A stretch of DNA of 64,000 nucleotides from Cladorhizidae sp. MBARI D1340-BT2. Taxonomy: Eukaryota > Porifera > Demospongiae > Poecilosclerida > Cladorhizidae. Of the stretch, positions 1 to 11,118 are shown one piece after another. The stretch spans positions 19,200,110-19,264,109 of the forward strand of contig JAQNBH010000015.1 of assembly GCA_028752905.1 (NCBI GenBank), written 5' to 3'. The notes under the pieces are model-generated. The model was not told the origin of the DNA and did not search any database. It worked only from the letters and a program-made list of their open reading frames with translations. A program made the position numbers and the translations under genes. Position 1 is the first letter of the stretch; each line of letters begins with the position of its first letter.

Positions 1-1465
1 AGTGTTGATAAGAGACTTGTCTCAATGGTGCTAATGAGAGCCTTGTCTCAGTGTTAATAAGAGACTTGTCTCAATGGTGCTAATGAGAGACTTGTGTCAG
101 TGTTAATAAGAGACTTGTCTCAATGGTGCTAATGAGATACTTGTGTCAGTGTTAATAAGATAAGAGACTTGGCTCATAGTGCTAATAAGAGACCTCTAAC
201 AATAAGAGACTTGTCTCAATGGTGCTAATGAGAGACTTGTCTCAGTGTTAATAAGAGACTAGGCTCGTAGTGCTAATAAGAGACGGCTAACAGTGTTGAT
301 AAGAGACTTGTCTCAATGGTGCTAATGAGAGACTTGTGTCAGTGTTAATAAGAGACTTGTCTCAATGGTGCTAATGAGATACTTGTGTCAGTGTTAATAA
401 GAGACTTGGCTCATAGTGCTAATAAGAGACGTCTAACAATAAGAGACTTGTCTCAATGGTGCCAATGAGAGACTTGTCTCAGTGTTAATAAGAGACTTGT
501 CTCAATGGTGCTAATGAGAGACTTGTGTCAGTGTTAATAAGAGACTTGGCTCATAGTGCTAATAAGAGATGGCTAACATTGGTAAGAGACTTGACTCATG
601 GTGCTAATGAGAGACTTGTCTCAGTGTTAATAAGAGACTAGGCTCGTAGTGCTAATAAGAGAAGTCTAACAGTGTTGATAAGAGACTTGTCTCAATGGTG
701 CTAATAAGAGACTTGTCTCAGTGTTAATAAGAGACTAGGCTTGTAGTGCTAATAAGAGACGTCTAACAGTGTTGATAAGAGACTTGTCTCAATGGTGCTA
801 ATGAGAGACTTGTCTCAGTGTTAATAAGAGACTTGGCTCATAGTGCTAATAAGAGACGTCTAACAGTGTTGATAAGAGACTTGTCTCAATGGTGCTAATG
901 AGAGACTTGTCTCAGTGTTAATAAGAGACTAGGATCATAGTGCTAATAAGAGACGTCTAACAGTGTTGATAAGAGACTTGTCTCAATGGTGCTAATGAGA
1001 GACTTGTCTCAGTGTTAATAAGAGACTTGGCTCGTAGTGCTAATAAGAGACGGCTAACAGTGTTGATAAGAGACTTGTCTCAATGGTGCTAATGAGAGAC
1101 TTGTCTCAGTGTTAATAAGAGACTTGGCTCGTAGTGCTAATAAGAGACGGCTAACAGTGTTGATAAGAGACATGTCTCAATGGTGCTAATGAGAGACTTG
1201 TCTCAGTGCCAATAAGAAACTTGTCTCAGTGCCAATAAGAAACTTGTCTCGGTGCTAATAAAAGTTGTCTCAGTGCCAACTTGTCTCTGTGATAATAAGC
1301 GACTTTAATAAAAGATTTGTCTCAGTGCTGATATAAGAGATTGGTATCAGTCCAAGTGACTTGTCTAATAGTTAACTAATAAGAGACTTGTCTAAGTGCT
1401 AATAACAGACTTGCTAATAAAGAGACTTGCAATAACAGACTTGTCTCGCAGTGCTAAACTACTTG
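1..1465. repeat. 24/25-bp minisatellite with 97-bp higher-order unit
   Basis: Tandem array that starts before the window. Submonomers of 23-25 bp alternate between forms beginning agtgttaataag and atggtgctaatg, each followed by agagacttgtctc. Four submonomers form a 97-bp higher-order unit: the variant agtgttgataag recurs at 768, 865, 962 and 1,059. The array decays after about 1,200 and is barely recognisable by 1,465. It lies just upstream of the first visible syntaxin-5 exon, so it is probably intronic. Each submonomer contains the acceptor-like string cttgtctcag. Confidence 0.95.
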
Positions 1466-1595
1466 TCTAATGCAAAACCTCATAATTTTAAATAGGAATG
1501 TGATCTGTGATGTCGAAAAACCAGTATTTTTTATCGTCATGTTCTGTTAAAAAGTAACTTAATTTTTTTTTTAATCTGGCTGGCCGACTTTCCAG

Positions 1596-1723
1596 GTAAC
1601 TCTGTTTTGCTGCGGAGCGAGGCAATGTCTAATAGAGGAGATGGTGTTGGTGGTGATGTCAGTATAGATATGGACTCGGTGCAGAGAAACCAGCAAGACC
1701 AAATGCTCATACTTCAACAACAG
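1596..1723 (+). CDS. STX5: Syntaxin-5, internal exon (linker before the SNARE domain)
   Basis: The exon follows a pyrimidine-rich acceptor (gactttccag) and ends at caacaacag before gtacag. The open frame is phase-matched to the next exon, with complete codons at the 3' end. It encodes a low-complexity linker with a DVSIDMDSV-like stretch and ends LILQQQ. This resembles the part of animal syntaxin-5 just before its SNARE helix. Syntaxin-5 is the Qa-SNARE of ER-Golgi and intra-Golgi vesicle fusion. The N-terminal Habc exons would lie left of the window. Identification rests mainly on the two downstream exons; this exon alone would be weak. Confidence 0.75.
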
Positions 1724-3984
1724 GTACAGAACATACTGTAGGTGTGTGTGTGTATGTGTGCACATGTGTGTGTGTGTGTGTGTGTGTGTGTTACCAAATG
1801 CCGCAGGTACAAAAATACATACCTGGCTGGAAACAGTTTGGTGTTAAATATTATTACTACAGTTCTGCGGTGATGTCATCAGACCCCAACCACTCTCAGC
1901 ACTTAATGCTCTAGTCGTGCACAAACCTGACTCTTTATCAATTATCTACGCTGACGCAAACCAGTCGAGGGCAAAAGTCTAGCTCGCAAGTTGACGTTTG
2001 CCGTTGGGCTTTGCTCATGGAGACAGTAGGGGGAGATGGATGAGAAACTGCAGCCACTTGAAGGGGCAGTAGCTAGGCTATGTTGGAATCCGTGGAAGAA
2101 AGACGTCTTCTCTCGTTGCCAGACCCGTTGGGATGGGGGCGCTCGATGATGTGAGGGAGAAAGTTTGCATGTGTTGGCAACAAAATGGAGGACGATCGCA
2201 AGTGTTGTTTAGGACATGTCTTACAGGTAGATTCTACACATGTTTGGCAATGAGGTCACTCCCTGGGCCTAGCTGGTTTTCTAGAGCCGTCTCCTACTGG
2301 GATTGGACTAGGTGTTTGGCATGCGTAGCACGTAAAGACGTGGACAAGCATGCTCTGTATTGGTTTAAGACGCAGCTGGCAACAACAACAAAAAACACCC
2401 AAAGCTTGTATTTCAGCTCCAGCTAAAACCCACATTGGCATCATCATATCTGCCTAAATAGTGCTTCGGCTGTTATTAACTAAGACTCCCAGTGTGCCTT
2501 GGATTCTTTGCTAAACTAGCAAACTAGCAGACAAAAAAAAATGCATACAATGTGTGGAAAACCCTTGAAATTCATCTCCAAGAGTTCATCTCCTCACAAA
2601 AGTTGTCCATCCATAATTACTTTAACTCCAGATATTCCATGTACGCCAACGACTAATCTGTTTCTTGATAGCGGAGAAGGAACTCCCATGGGGAGGATTC
2701 TTAGAAGGCGAAGTTTCTTGATCGTGCAACCAAGCTAGCCCACATGCTCTGCAGCTGAATGTTTGTTTGAAAAGAACTGGTGAGAGGTCAGTTGATTTAC
2801 TGAAGAGAATCGTCCATAAGTGAAAGCAAAGCGTGGGTTGGCTTGTGTGTACTTGAGCAATAAACATAGTTTAGAATAAGATCTGAAAAATTCTGGCGTT
2901 CTCCTGTGCAGCTGTTACCAGGAGGCTGTCGCTGATCCTCCACCACAGGGCTGTAACTAAACAAGTATAGTACATGTGTGAACTTGTGTCAGTGGTATTA
3001 ATATACAACTGTGCTTAATTGGAGACACTAATATTCGAGAACCTGTTCTTCTTTGCTGTTCAGTTTGTGGAGTTCTTTACACAATTTTTCAAAAAAGTTT
3101 AAATTTTTTTAAATTTTTTTATAGAAAATTGGATTGACAAGTAAAAAAAAAAGGTGGGGCGGGAGAGGAGCGGAAGGAGACAAGACTGTACCCATGTAGA
3201 CCACAACCAGTTTGAAACCATGTACACCAATATTATACTGGTTTTTTATAATGATCTTTACATGGGAAAGAGTCGTCTAACTGGTTGTGATCGACTTGGG
3301 CACAATCTTGTTTCCTTGGGCACGATCTTATTTCCTTAATCTTTTGCCGGTTAATCCAATGTATTGATAAATAGTGTCTTTTGGTCTTTCAACGAACTCT
3401 AAGTTGACAGAGTGGAATATAATGACTTTCTCAATGATCAACTTAAAATTTGCTTCTTGGCGTTTAGATACTCCAGCCTCCATCACTTGTTCGTGAAGAA
3501 AGCTAGAGCATCTTAGCTGAAACGTCGAGAAGCTAATTATTTTTTAAGTTGACCATTGAGAAAGTCATTATTCTTTTTTATGTATAACTAATAAACCTTC
3601 ACTCACTTGTAAAATATATTATATGCTGGTCTTGATCAGGCAGGAGATGCTAGACCACGTTGTATTACATATGGATCATGATGGCAGTCCACTGTTAATT
3701 GCCGTGACACTTGTCTGAGCATGATCCTCGTACGATCGAGGAGACCAACTCGGTCCACTTTAAGATGTCACTTTGGACAAGTGGTCTCCTCACACTGCAA
3801 AAGTTTTACTGTACTTTAGATAAACTACCACTTCTACACAAGAACTCCGTGCTCTGTCTGCTCTGTTTAGAGCACTTGCAGATTTTTTGGTTTTGTGCTT
3901 GGTTGCACTTGGTTTCACCTAGTCACACTTAGTTACACTTGGCTGCATGCCCCTTTTAGTATGCCTTTTGTTGTACCATTACAG
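1724..3984 (+). other. STX5: Syntaxin-5 intron
   Basis: Intron of about 2.26 kb from gtacag to ccattacag. It contains a TG dinucleotide run (about 1,742-1,791), A/T homopolymer tracts near 3,090-3,150 and a foldback element at 3,419-3,571. Open frames such as 2,133-2,426 have no recognisable protein similarity and are not annotated. Confidence 0.7.
3419..3571. mobile_element. Foldback (hairpin) element, family 1 copy A
   Basis: Imperfect inverted arms of about 29 bp lie at 3,420-3,448 (aatgactttctcaatgatca) and 3,541-3,570 (reading ttgaccattgagaaagtcat). They enclose about 90 bp. The centre has tgaagaaagcta, a loop, then tagctgaaacgtcgag. A second copy with the same arms and central motif is at 33,030-33,174, so this is a dispersed family. 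No coding capacity is visible. It is likely a non-autonomous element or a structured-RNA-bearing repeat; no target duplication was established. Confidence 0.65.
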
Positions 3985-4106
3985 GACGAATACATACAGG
4001 GACGTGCAGATGCAATGGAGAACATCCACTCCACCATCGTAGAGCTAGGAGGAATATTCAAGCAGCTGGCAGAGATGGTCAAGGAACAGGAAGAGACTGT
4101 GATGAG
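3985..4106 (+). CDS. STX5: Syntaxin-5, SNARE-motif exon
   Basis: The exon starts after ccattacag and ends at atgag before gtatag, leaving two bases of an Arg codon for the next exon. It encodes about 40 residues including YIQGRADAMENIHSTIVELG and ends with KEQEETVMR. This is the first half of the Qa-SNARE helix of syntaxin-5, in which IESTIVELG and FxQLAxMVKEQEE are strongly conserved in animals. The match with family memory is nearly continuous. The exon's 3' end and donor are partly duplicated in the following 150 bp (see the repeat at 4,091-4,262). Confidence 0.93.
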
Positions 4107-4262
4107 GTATAGAACTGCTGTAGAGTTTGGGGAGACTGTGATAGATATATATAGAAGTGGATAGTGTGCTGTAATGTGGGAAGAGTTTGGGGAGACTGTG
4201 ATGAGGTATAGTGGATAGTGTGCTGTAATGTGGGAAGAGTTTGGGGAGACTGTGATGAGATA
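4091..4262 (+). repeat. Tandem duplication of exon end and 5' splice site
   Basis: The exon terminus gagactgtgatgag|gtatag is followed by related copies at about 4,131-4,147, 4,190-4,212 and 4,244-4,262. They are embedded in repeats containing agtttggggagactgtgat and gtggatagtgtgctgtaat. The copy at 4,206 keeps an intact donor identical to the real one (atgag|gtatag), 99 bp downstream. Using it would keep frame for 18 codons and then meet a TAG at 4,162-4,164, removing the membrane anchor. Confidence 0.8.
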
Positions 4263-4359
4263 TATATAGAAGTGGATAGTGCGCTGTAATGTGGCAATGG
4301 TAATTATAGTTGCATGGGGAAAGTGTTCATGTAAACTTGATTAATTTTGGCCGATTCTT

Positions 4360-4572
4360 CACTTAAAATGTCTGCCAAATTCACTCTGTTCTAATCAATT
4401 CTCCCTTGGTGCAGATTAAAATGCCTGCCAAATTCACTCTGTTCTAATCAATTCTTCCTTGGTGCAGATTAAAATGCCTGCCAAATTCACTCTGTTCTAA
4501 TCAATTCTTCCTTGGTGCAGATTAAAATGCCTGCCAAATGCCTGCCAAATGCCTGCCAAATTAATCAATTGT
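4360..4572 (+). repeat. 53-bp repeat carrying a 3'-splice-site-like module
   Basis: Three to four tandem copies of a unit of about 53 bp that includes cctgccaaattcactctg, then ttctaatcaattcttcc and ttggtgcagatt. Each unit thus contains a branch-point-like ctaatc, a pyrimidine stretch and cag. At the distal end only a short piece, cctgccaaat, is repeated three times (about 4,528-4,560). Confidence 0.85.
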
Positions 4573-6054
4573 TCTTTGGTATATACTTACCAAGTGTAGT
4601 GATCTGCAAGTTGTTTTTAAGTAGTTTTGTTAACACACACACAGACAAACAGATGCACCAGGGAGGAAACAAGAACTAACATATTAGATTGACTAGGCCA
4701 AAACAAGGATTTACTAATATGACCCTTTACCTAATATTGTATAATTTCTTTTCTATTTTTTAACTTTTTTAACAAGTCAATCCATATTTCCTTTATTTCC
4801 TTGATTAGACCACGCAACATTTATTAACTATTATCTCAGATGAAATATTATCTTATCTCAGATGAAATATTATCTTAGATGAAATAGTACATGCCCTCGA
4901 TTAGACCACCGCCAGTTGGAAATATGAAGGCTCCAGACTCTGTCCAGAGTGGGTGAAGAAAGCTTGGCAATCTGTTACCACTGACGTGATAATCAAATCT
5001 TTCAAAAGGTGAGAGAGATGTGTCACATGACGAGGGCCTTCACTGTTAAAAGCCCGGGCAAGTAGCAGAAAGAGCTTCAGGATATATTGCCAGCGAACGG
5101 CCCAACTCCACAGAAAAGAGGTGGGAGAGACTGGCGATGACGATTCCTTCACAAGTGATGAAGCTGAAGCCTAGTGTGAAGAAAGAATAGAGAACGATAA
5201 CTTCGAACACTGCTATTATCAATAATTGTCACCTGGTCGAGATTGGGTGATCTTTATGTGCATGCCTATCAAATAATACAGTGCACCCTGAATTAATATG
5301 CACACGTTCTAATCGAAGAAATGCAGTAATTGTCAAATTTCAATTATTCAAGCAGCTCAGGATATCTTTACCATGCTTATTACTCAAGCATACACACTTA
5401 CTCAAGCATACACACATGCCTATGCATTTATGAATGCACACAGATACATGATCACAAGTAGTTACCTGGTTTTGTTGAAGTCTGTGCTGTGAACTATTGT
5501 CACAAACTTCTCAGTGAACCAATTGATCACTTCTTTGCAGCAAAAGTGTGCAGCAGCTTGAACCAGCTTAGATTGACTCGATATTGCACACACAAGCGTG
5601 GTAATTGTATGGGTGATATTTTACCAATTTTTGGGTGAATCGAGAAACAGATCAGTTTTTGCAATGCATTGGGCTGTTTGAATCTTCTGATAGTAAAGAT
5701 CAAATGATTGGACATACATATTTTATGTGTAAGGGGAAAGTGGAAGTAGATAAATACAGGATCCTTGGAAGACGAATTTCATGGGATTTTTTTATGGTTG
5801 TTTGGGCTGCCAGTTTACTACCTTAGCAAAGGATTCAAGACACACTGGAAGTGTTTTTGGAGTTCAAATAGGCTGAAGCATTTAGGATGCCAAGAAGCTG
5901 CCAAAGTGAGTTTTAACTGAGATATGAGCTTTGGTATTTTTTTTGTTGGTGTGTTTTAGAGTCTGGCATTAGCAATATTGGGGGTGCAGTAGCAATCTCT
6001 GATATTATTACATATACGAGGGTGGACATCCAATGTTGGCCTGAGAAAACAATA

Positions 6055-8877
6055 GACATACAGGGGCGGATCTAGGTTATTATGATAGGAGCGGGGTGGG
6101 GTTGTACGCTACTCCCCCCAAAAATACACCCAAAACCATACCCTTTAATTGAACGTCTTATTAGCACATCAATTTTTTTACAATCACAGATAAGTACAAT
6201 TGAAAACATTAATTTTAATTAAACAAAGAAGCATTAAAAAGTCTTCTCGGGCATGTTCTTACAAATGTCTGACAGATTTCATCAGTTGTAACTCCTTCTC
6301 CATGGTGAATAGCAATTACTGACAAGTCGGATAAACGGTCGTCAGTCATTGTTGATCGTAAACAGGTTTTCAGCCTTCTCAATAAGGAAAATGACCTCTC
6401 CGCTTCAGCACTCGTAATTGGTAAGGTACATGCAATTATAAGAAGCTGGTGGATGTTGGGAAATGAGTCCTTGTCGCAAGCACCAAGAGCTAAAAGTAAA
6501 TTGTCAGGAAGTGTACCACCTTGGATATCTTTTGTTTTCCCAAAGTCGTTTCCATCTTTCAAGCTCATTACAGAGAGATTTAGGGAAAGGAAGATCTTGT
6601 TCCCAATGTAACAAACTTGCTAAGTTCAAATCAGCATCATTAACAGAAGGTATGAGACAGAGAAGCCCTTGAATATACCTCTTATCGGATGTAAATCTTT
6701 CATTCATCTGACTAAGGAAAGAATCTAAGCTATAGTTCTTGTAGAACTCTTCTGGACTATCGCTAGTAGTATTACTCCTATTCCTTTGAAGACTAGTCTT
6801 CCTAGGAATACTAGCAGATGATCCCACACTGTCAGCAAGTTTGAGAATCTCCTCATACCATTTGCTGAAAATTGTACTGATGTTTGTTCTGGTGAACTTG
6901 ATACTCTCAATGATAGTGCCTACCATTTTGTGAGCATCAAGAATATCTTGATCTCTCTTTTGCAACTTAGAAGCTAAAACTTTGACTTTATCAAGGACAT
7001 TTTTCGTTACAATGAATGCAGCTATAGTCTGAAAAGAACAAAGAGAAGATTTCAACCCTTGTGCTTTTACTATTGTTTCTTTATCCCACTTCCAGTTCTC
7101 ATCATCTTCAAGCAGAGCTGGATGATCATCTGGTGACAGTATGGCATCCAATAGAGTAACACAAGGCACTCATATAGCTCATGAAAATGTCCAAACATAT
7201 GTGGCGTTCTACCCAGCGTGTTTTGCATAATCCAGGAAGTTTATAATGGGATGATTCTGGCATGTATGCTTTAACTGTACGCTCAAAAAAAGCATTGCCG
7301 CTTAGGACTTTTGTTCAGAAACAAGAATGATTCATTTATTAAACCAATAAGATTTCTCACTTCTTGAAGTCTACAAGAAGCAGCAATAGAAAGGTTCGAC
7401 AATGAGAGAAGCAATATGTATAAATAGCTGAAGGAGAATTTTTTTAAATCTGTGCTTGGACTCCAGCTTTCTCAGAAGCCATTACTGCAGCTCGTAAGCC
7501 TGGCCACAAATTTTAGATGGGTCTAAATTCACTGAGGGATGTGAAAGATATTCCAAGATTTTTTTAGCTATAGTGGGAGCATTTGCTCTTTCAAGACTAA
7601 CAAAATTTATTAGGCACTGCTTTATTTTAGGTGTTTGTGGTGCAGACAAGTCTACATAAGAAGGCACACAGAAAGGATCTCTTGATTTGCATGTGGGTCG
7701 GTGACCTCATCTGCTATGATAGTGAATGGAAGATCAAAGGGTCACACAGTTTCTCTCTCACTTTATTGGCATAGATGTGAATCAGCTGGTGTATTTAGCA
7801 GTTTTGTTGGCAAGATTAAAGATGTGGCAAGATTAAGATGCTGTTGTAAAGTGCTATTTCCTTTAGCCAAGAGTTGCAATGCGGCTATAAAGTTTCCTCT
7901 GTTCATGGTTTCATCCGAAAAGTCAACTTTATCTTCTCCTCTGTGTCCTCTGAATGGTAAGCCTTGCTTAGCTAAAAACTGAACACAATTAATTATGTGA
8001 TGCAGACTCTCTCTGTTTTCTTCTGCTTGTTCTTGTTTCACTTTTGTGAGATGCGAGTCAACTCTGGCATCAGGAGTGAAGTAGTTTGTTTTGAAACAAT
8101 CAGCTCTTTCTGTAGCATGCTGATGCATGACAGTCCGCTCATGATGCATAAGAATGCCATCCTTACCCAGTGCTTTCGTATATGGCTTCTGATAGGAGGA
8201 TAGCACCAACACTCCAGGTATTGTACCTGGGCCGCCACCTCTTTATCTGTTTGGAGGCTCTGGGAACAGAATACAATAAGAACAAATTCCTCCTTCAAGT
8301 TTCCTACTATAGCAAAGCCAGGGAAATTGGTTGAGCCAGTGCATCTGAAACGAAAGTGTCCAGGTTTTACCCTGCTTGGTGACTGGATGAGACTGAAGGG
8401 CTTCAGATGCTGATGGTCTGAAATGTGATGACAGATACTGGAACCGCTTTGAGTCAGGAATGCTACTAGCCAAGTACCTTAGGTTATCCAATGAACCCTA
8501 TGCCTCTTTCACAACTATTCCTAAGTCTAGTGTATGACCAGCTACCATGTTGTCATTACCTTCATCTTCTCTCCACTTAACCATAGAGGTCTGATCAGTT
8601 TCAGTACATATCCTCTTGCTCACTGGTGATTCTTGAGTTTATGTGAAAAATAGATCTGGATTTGCCATTTCAGTGCCTCATTTAATCTGTTACTGCCTCA
8701 GCTGTAGTTAGCTATAATGAGGAAATCATATTGTCAACTGAATTTCATTAGTGTACATTATTATTGTAGTATTCTGGAATTTTATTACTATTATTATCGT
8801 CATCATTATTATCGTAATATTGTCCAAAAGGGGGGGGGGGGGGGTTGCAACCCCCTCAAAATCCGCCCCTGGACATA
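6055..8877 (-). mobile_element. hAT-like DNA transposon, decayed
   Basis: Terminal inverted repeats caggggcggat (from 6,061) and atccgcccctg (ending 8,871) bound a 2.8-kb element. They are flanked by gacata on both sides (6,055-6,060 and 8,872-8,877). hAT elements usually make 8-bp duplications, so the 6-bp match may be a partly mutated 8-bp site. The interior encodes, on the minus strand, remnants of a ZMYM1/TTF-type hAT transposase. A G-rich run lies just inside the right end (about 8,829-8,844). Confidence 0.85.
6215..8660 (-). pseudogene. ZMYM1/TTF-zinc-finger type hAT transposase, broken
   Basis: Reading on the minus strand from about 8,660 to 6,215, successive pieces match the order of this transposase class. 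First is a TTF-type finger region near 8,243-8,491, including GGICSYCILFPEP. A DUF4371-like stretch follows at 7,763-8,100, with HLTKVKQEQAEENRESLHH and GEDKVDFSDETMNRG. A middle domain lies at 6,504-7,169. The C-terminal hAT dimerisation motif SAEAERSFSLLRRLKTCLRS is at 6,215-6,568. The pieces lie in different frames, with an in-frame stop just upstream of the finger, so the gene is non-functional. Such transposases are nuclear DNA-binding enzymes that cut and join at the inverted repeats. Confidence 0.85.
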
Positions 8878-8984
8878 TATTGATCACAGATCATACATTG
8901 TTGATACACTGGATGCCCTGGATGCCACACCAGCTTGAAAATGTAATAGTGAAGGATATGTCTGCTATACCCAGTAGCCTGTGA

Positions 8985-9205
8985 AGCAGAGCCTAGGCAC
9001 CCAGTAGCTGGGCTCTCTGTGAAGCAGGACCTAGGCACCCAGTAGCTGGGCTCTCGGACCTAGGCACCCAGTAGCTGGGCTCTCTGTGAAGCAGAGCCTA
9101 AGGCACCCAGTAGCTGGGCTCTCTGTGAAGCAGAGCCTAGGCACCCAGTAGCTGGGCTCTCTGTGAAGCAGGACCTAGGCACCCAGTAGATGAAGCAGAG
9201 CCTAG
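8985..9205. repeat. 38-bp minisatellite (about 6 units, some truncated)
   Basis: Tandem units containing ctaggcacccagtagctggg followed by ctctctgtgaagcag; starts recur at 8,993 and 9,031, with a shortened unit before 9,060. Located between the hAT element and the retroelement remnant, inside the syntaxin-5 intron. Confidence 0.9.
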
Positions 9206-9504
9206 GCATTCCCCATCTATTATAGCTATTGTTTTGTTTTGTCGAACCCTTCAATGAAGATGCTGACCTCTGTAAGTTTCGCCATCTTAGCAAGTGAGGG
9301 CTTGAGGCAACCTCGCTAGCAAGCTGCGTTATATGAGCTCTAACATAGCCAGTGCAGTTTGTTGGTAATGCTGCCATGTTGTGCTATTTGTGTGTTATCG
9401 TCAGGAACATGAAAAATGCATGCACAGATACATTCCACTGTTGGTCGCAAATAACTTAAAGCAGCCACTTTTGAGATAGCAAAATTAAAGGGGTTTTTTA
9501 AGGC

Positions 9505-11118
9505 TTAGAACCTGGTCCCTAAAAGGCCACTATCACAGGGCCAACTGTGTTTGGATGAGAGTTCTTGGAGTGGCTCTGTCTTTTGGCTTCTCGTGTGTAC
9601 CATTCCGATGAGGTCATCATAGAGCAACCTCTTGCCAATCTCCCATAACTCTGGGACGTCGCGTCCCAGTAATGCGTCATAGCACAAGTCATCCGCCACA
9701 AGCACTTCCAAATCATGTTCTGCTCCGTCCACTCTGATGCTCGTCCTTGCCAGTGAGAAAGACTGCTGGATACCGTTGAAACTTCTGGCTACCTTGTGCT
9801 CTCCAGTGTAAGAGTTGAGGTCAACCAGTTCTCTTCTAACCACTGCTTGGGTAGCTCCTGTATCAAGCAGTATGTTTTTACATGACTGTCCTCCAACTGA
9901 TCCACATACGGTGGCTCTTCTGTCTACGTTAGATTCCACTAACGCCAGCTCTTGTTGCTGCGTCAAAGCACCTACCCAGTTCACCTCTGTCTTTGGCCTG
10001 ACAACTGCTGGTTTGCTGTGGCATTCAGCGGCGAAATGCCCGTAAGCATTACACTGAAAACAGCGGGGTCTGCTCTGCCGATCAAACTTGGGCTGTAGTT
10101 TCCAGCTGGTGCCTGTCTGGTCTTTTTCTGAGCCGGCACGACTAAAACGATCATCCTTGGGGTAGTCTCTAGGTTGGTCACGACTAGGACGTACATCGCT
10201 CCTGTCTCGCCTGTCAGTCCTGGGACTGGCAGGTCTGTCTCTGCCAGTCTGATCTGCAGAGGGGCGCATCTTTTCCTCCTTTCGATGTAGTTTCCCTGCT
10301 GCCCGATCTGGTTCGTGGACAACAGCATAATTCCAGCCTCTCACAGACATGAAATCATGTGCCACAGTAACTGATTCTTTCATTGTCTCGGTCTTCCGAT
10401 CCCGCACATGAGTGAGGAGTTGTCGGGGCATACTTTTCACGATGGCATCTTCTGCAATGAGGTCGACTGCTTCTTCTACCGTCTTGCACTTGGTCAACCA
10501 TTGCCTCGCCAAACACTTGCCTCGCTCTCCTGCTGTGGACCACGTCTCTCCCGGTTGCCGTCTAAGCTGATCCAACCTTGAGCGGTAGGTTGCTTGAGTC
10601 ACCCTGAAGTGACGGTAGAGAGCTTCTTTTACCACATCATAATTCCGTCGACTGTCTTCATCCAAGCTGATGTAGACTCTGTTGGGTTGCGGTTCAAGTA
10701 ATGGAGCCAGGTACTTTGTCCACTCTTCTTTTTCTGCTCTATATGTGGTCATGTGCGCTTCAAATGAAACAAAGTACGTTTCCACGTCTTCGTCAGCCTT
10801 CATTGGCCTGAACCGCTCCACCTTTTCTCTTCTTCCGCTCTCACCCGATCGAGTTGAATGGCTGGAGTCATCTAACACTCCTGCTCCTGTTGCACTGGTC
10901 CGCTCCAACAACGCTTCCAATCTTTTATCTCTCTCAGCTTCTCGTTTCTCCTCTCTTTCCTTTTCATCTTGTCTACATCGTTGTTATCTTTCCCACTCCG
11001 CTTCTCTTTCTTCTTTTCGGATCTGAGCTACTGCTGCTCTTCTTTGTTGATCCCGCTTGTCCATAAGTTCAAACAGCTGAATAATATCTGTAGTTGCTGA
11101 TGCTTTGCTCTCGCTCAT
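9505..11118 (-). pseudogene. LTR-retroelement gag-protease remnant
   Basis: The minus-strand frame begins at an ATG at 11,118 and is interrupted by one TAA at 10,984-10,986 (codon 45). It then continues open in the same frame to 9,505. The product has a charged N-terminal coiled-coil-like region, a capsid-like region, an Arg/Asp-rich linker and a CCHC knuckle (CFQCNAYGHFAAEC). An aspartic protease with the catalytic LLDTGATQAVV motif and a LLGRDV segment follows. No reverse transcriptase, RNase H or integrase follows, so the copy is truncated. Family knowledge places it among Ty3/gypsy-like Gag-Pro proteins; without RT this is provisional. It lies antisense to syntaxin-5. Confidence 0.87.

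Noticed and set aside
1..1465. CRISPR-like alternation of repeat and spacer
   Set aside because: The supposed spacers are themselves repeated variants of the same 24/25-bp monomer, and the context is clearly eukaryotic.
2133..2867. Small frames inside the first syntaxin-5 intron
   Set aside because: Overlapping on both strands with no conserved motif; consistent with chance.
3419..3571. A complete hammerhead ribozyme in foldback copy A
   Set aside because: The first core C is replaced by G and no helix III with a cleavage triplet can be drawn; kept only as a resemblance for the family.
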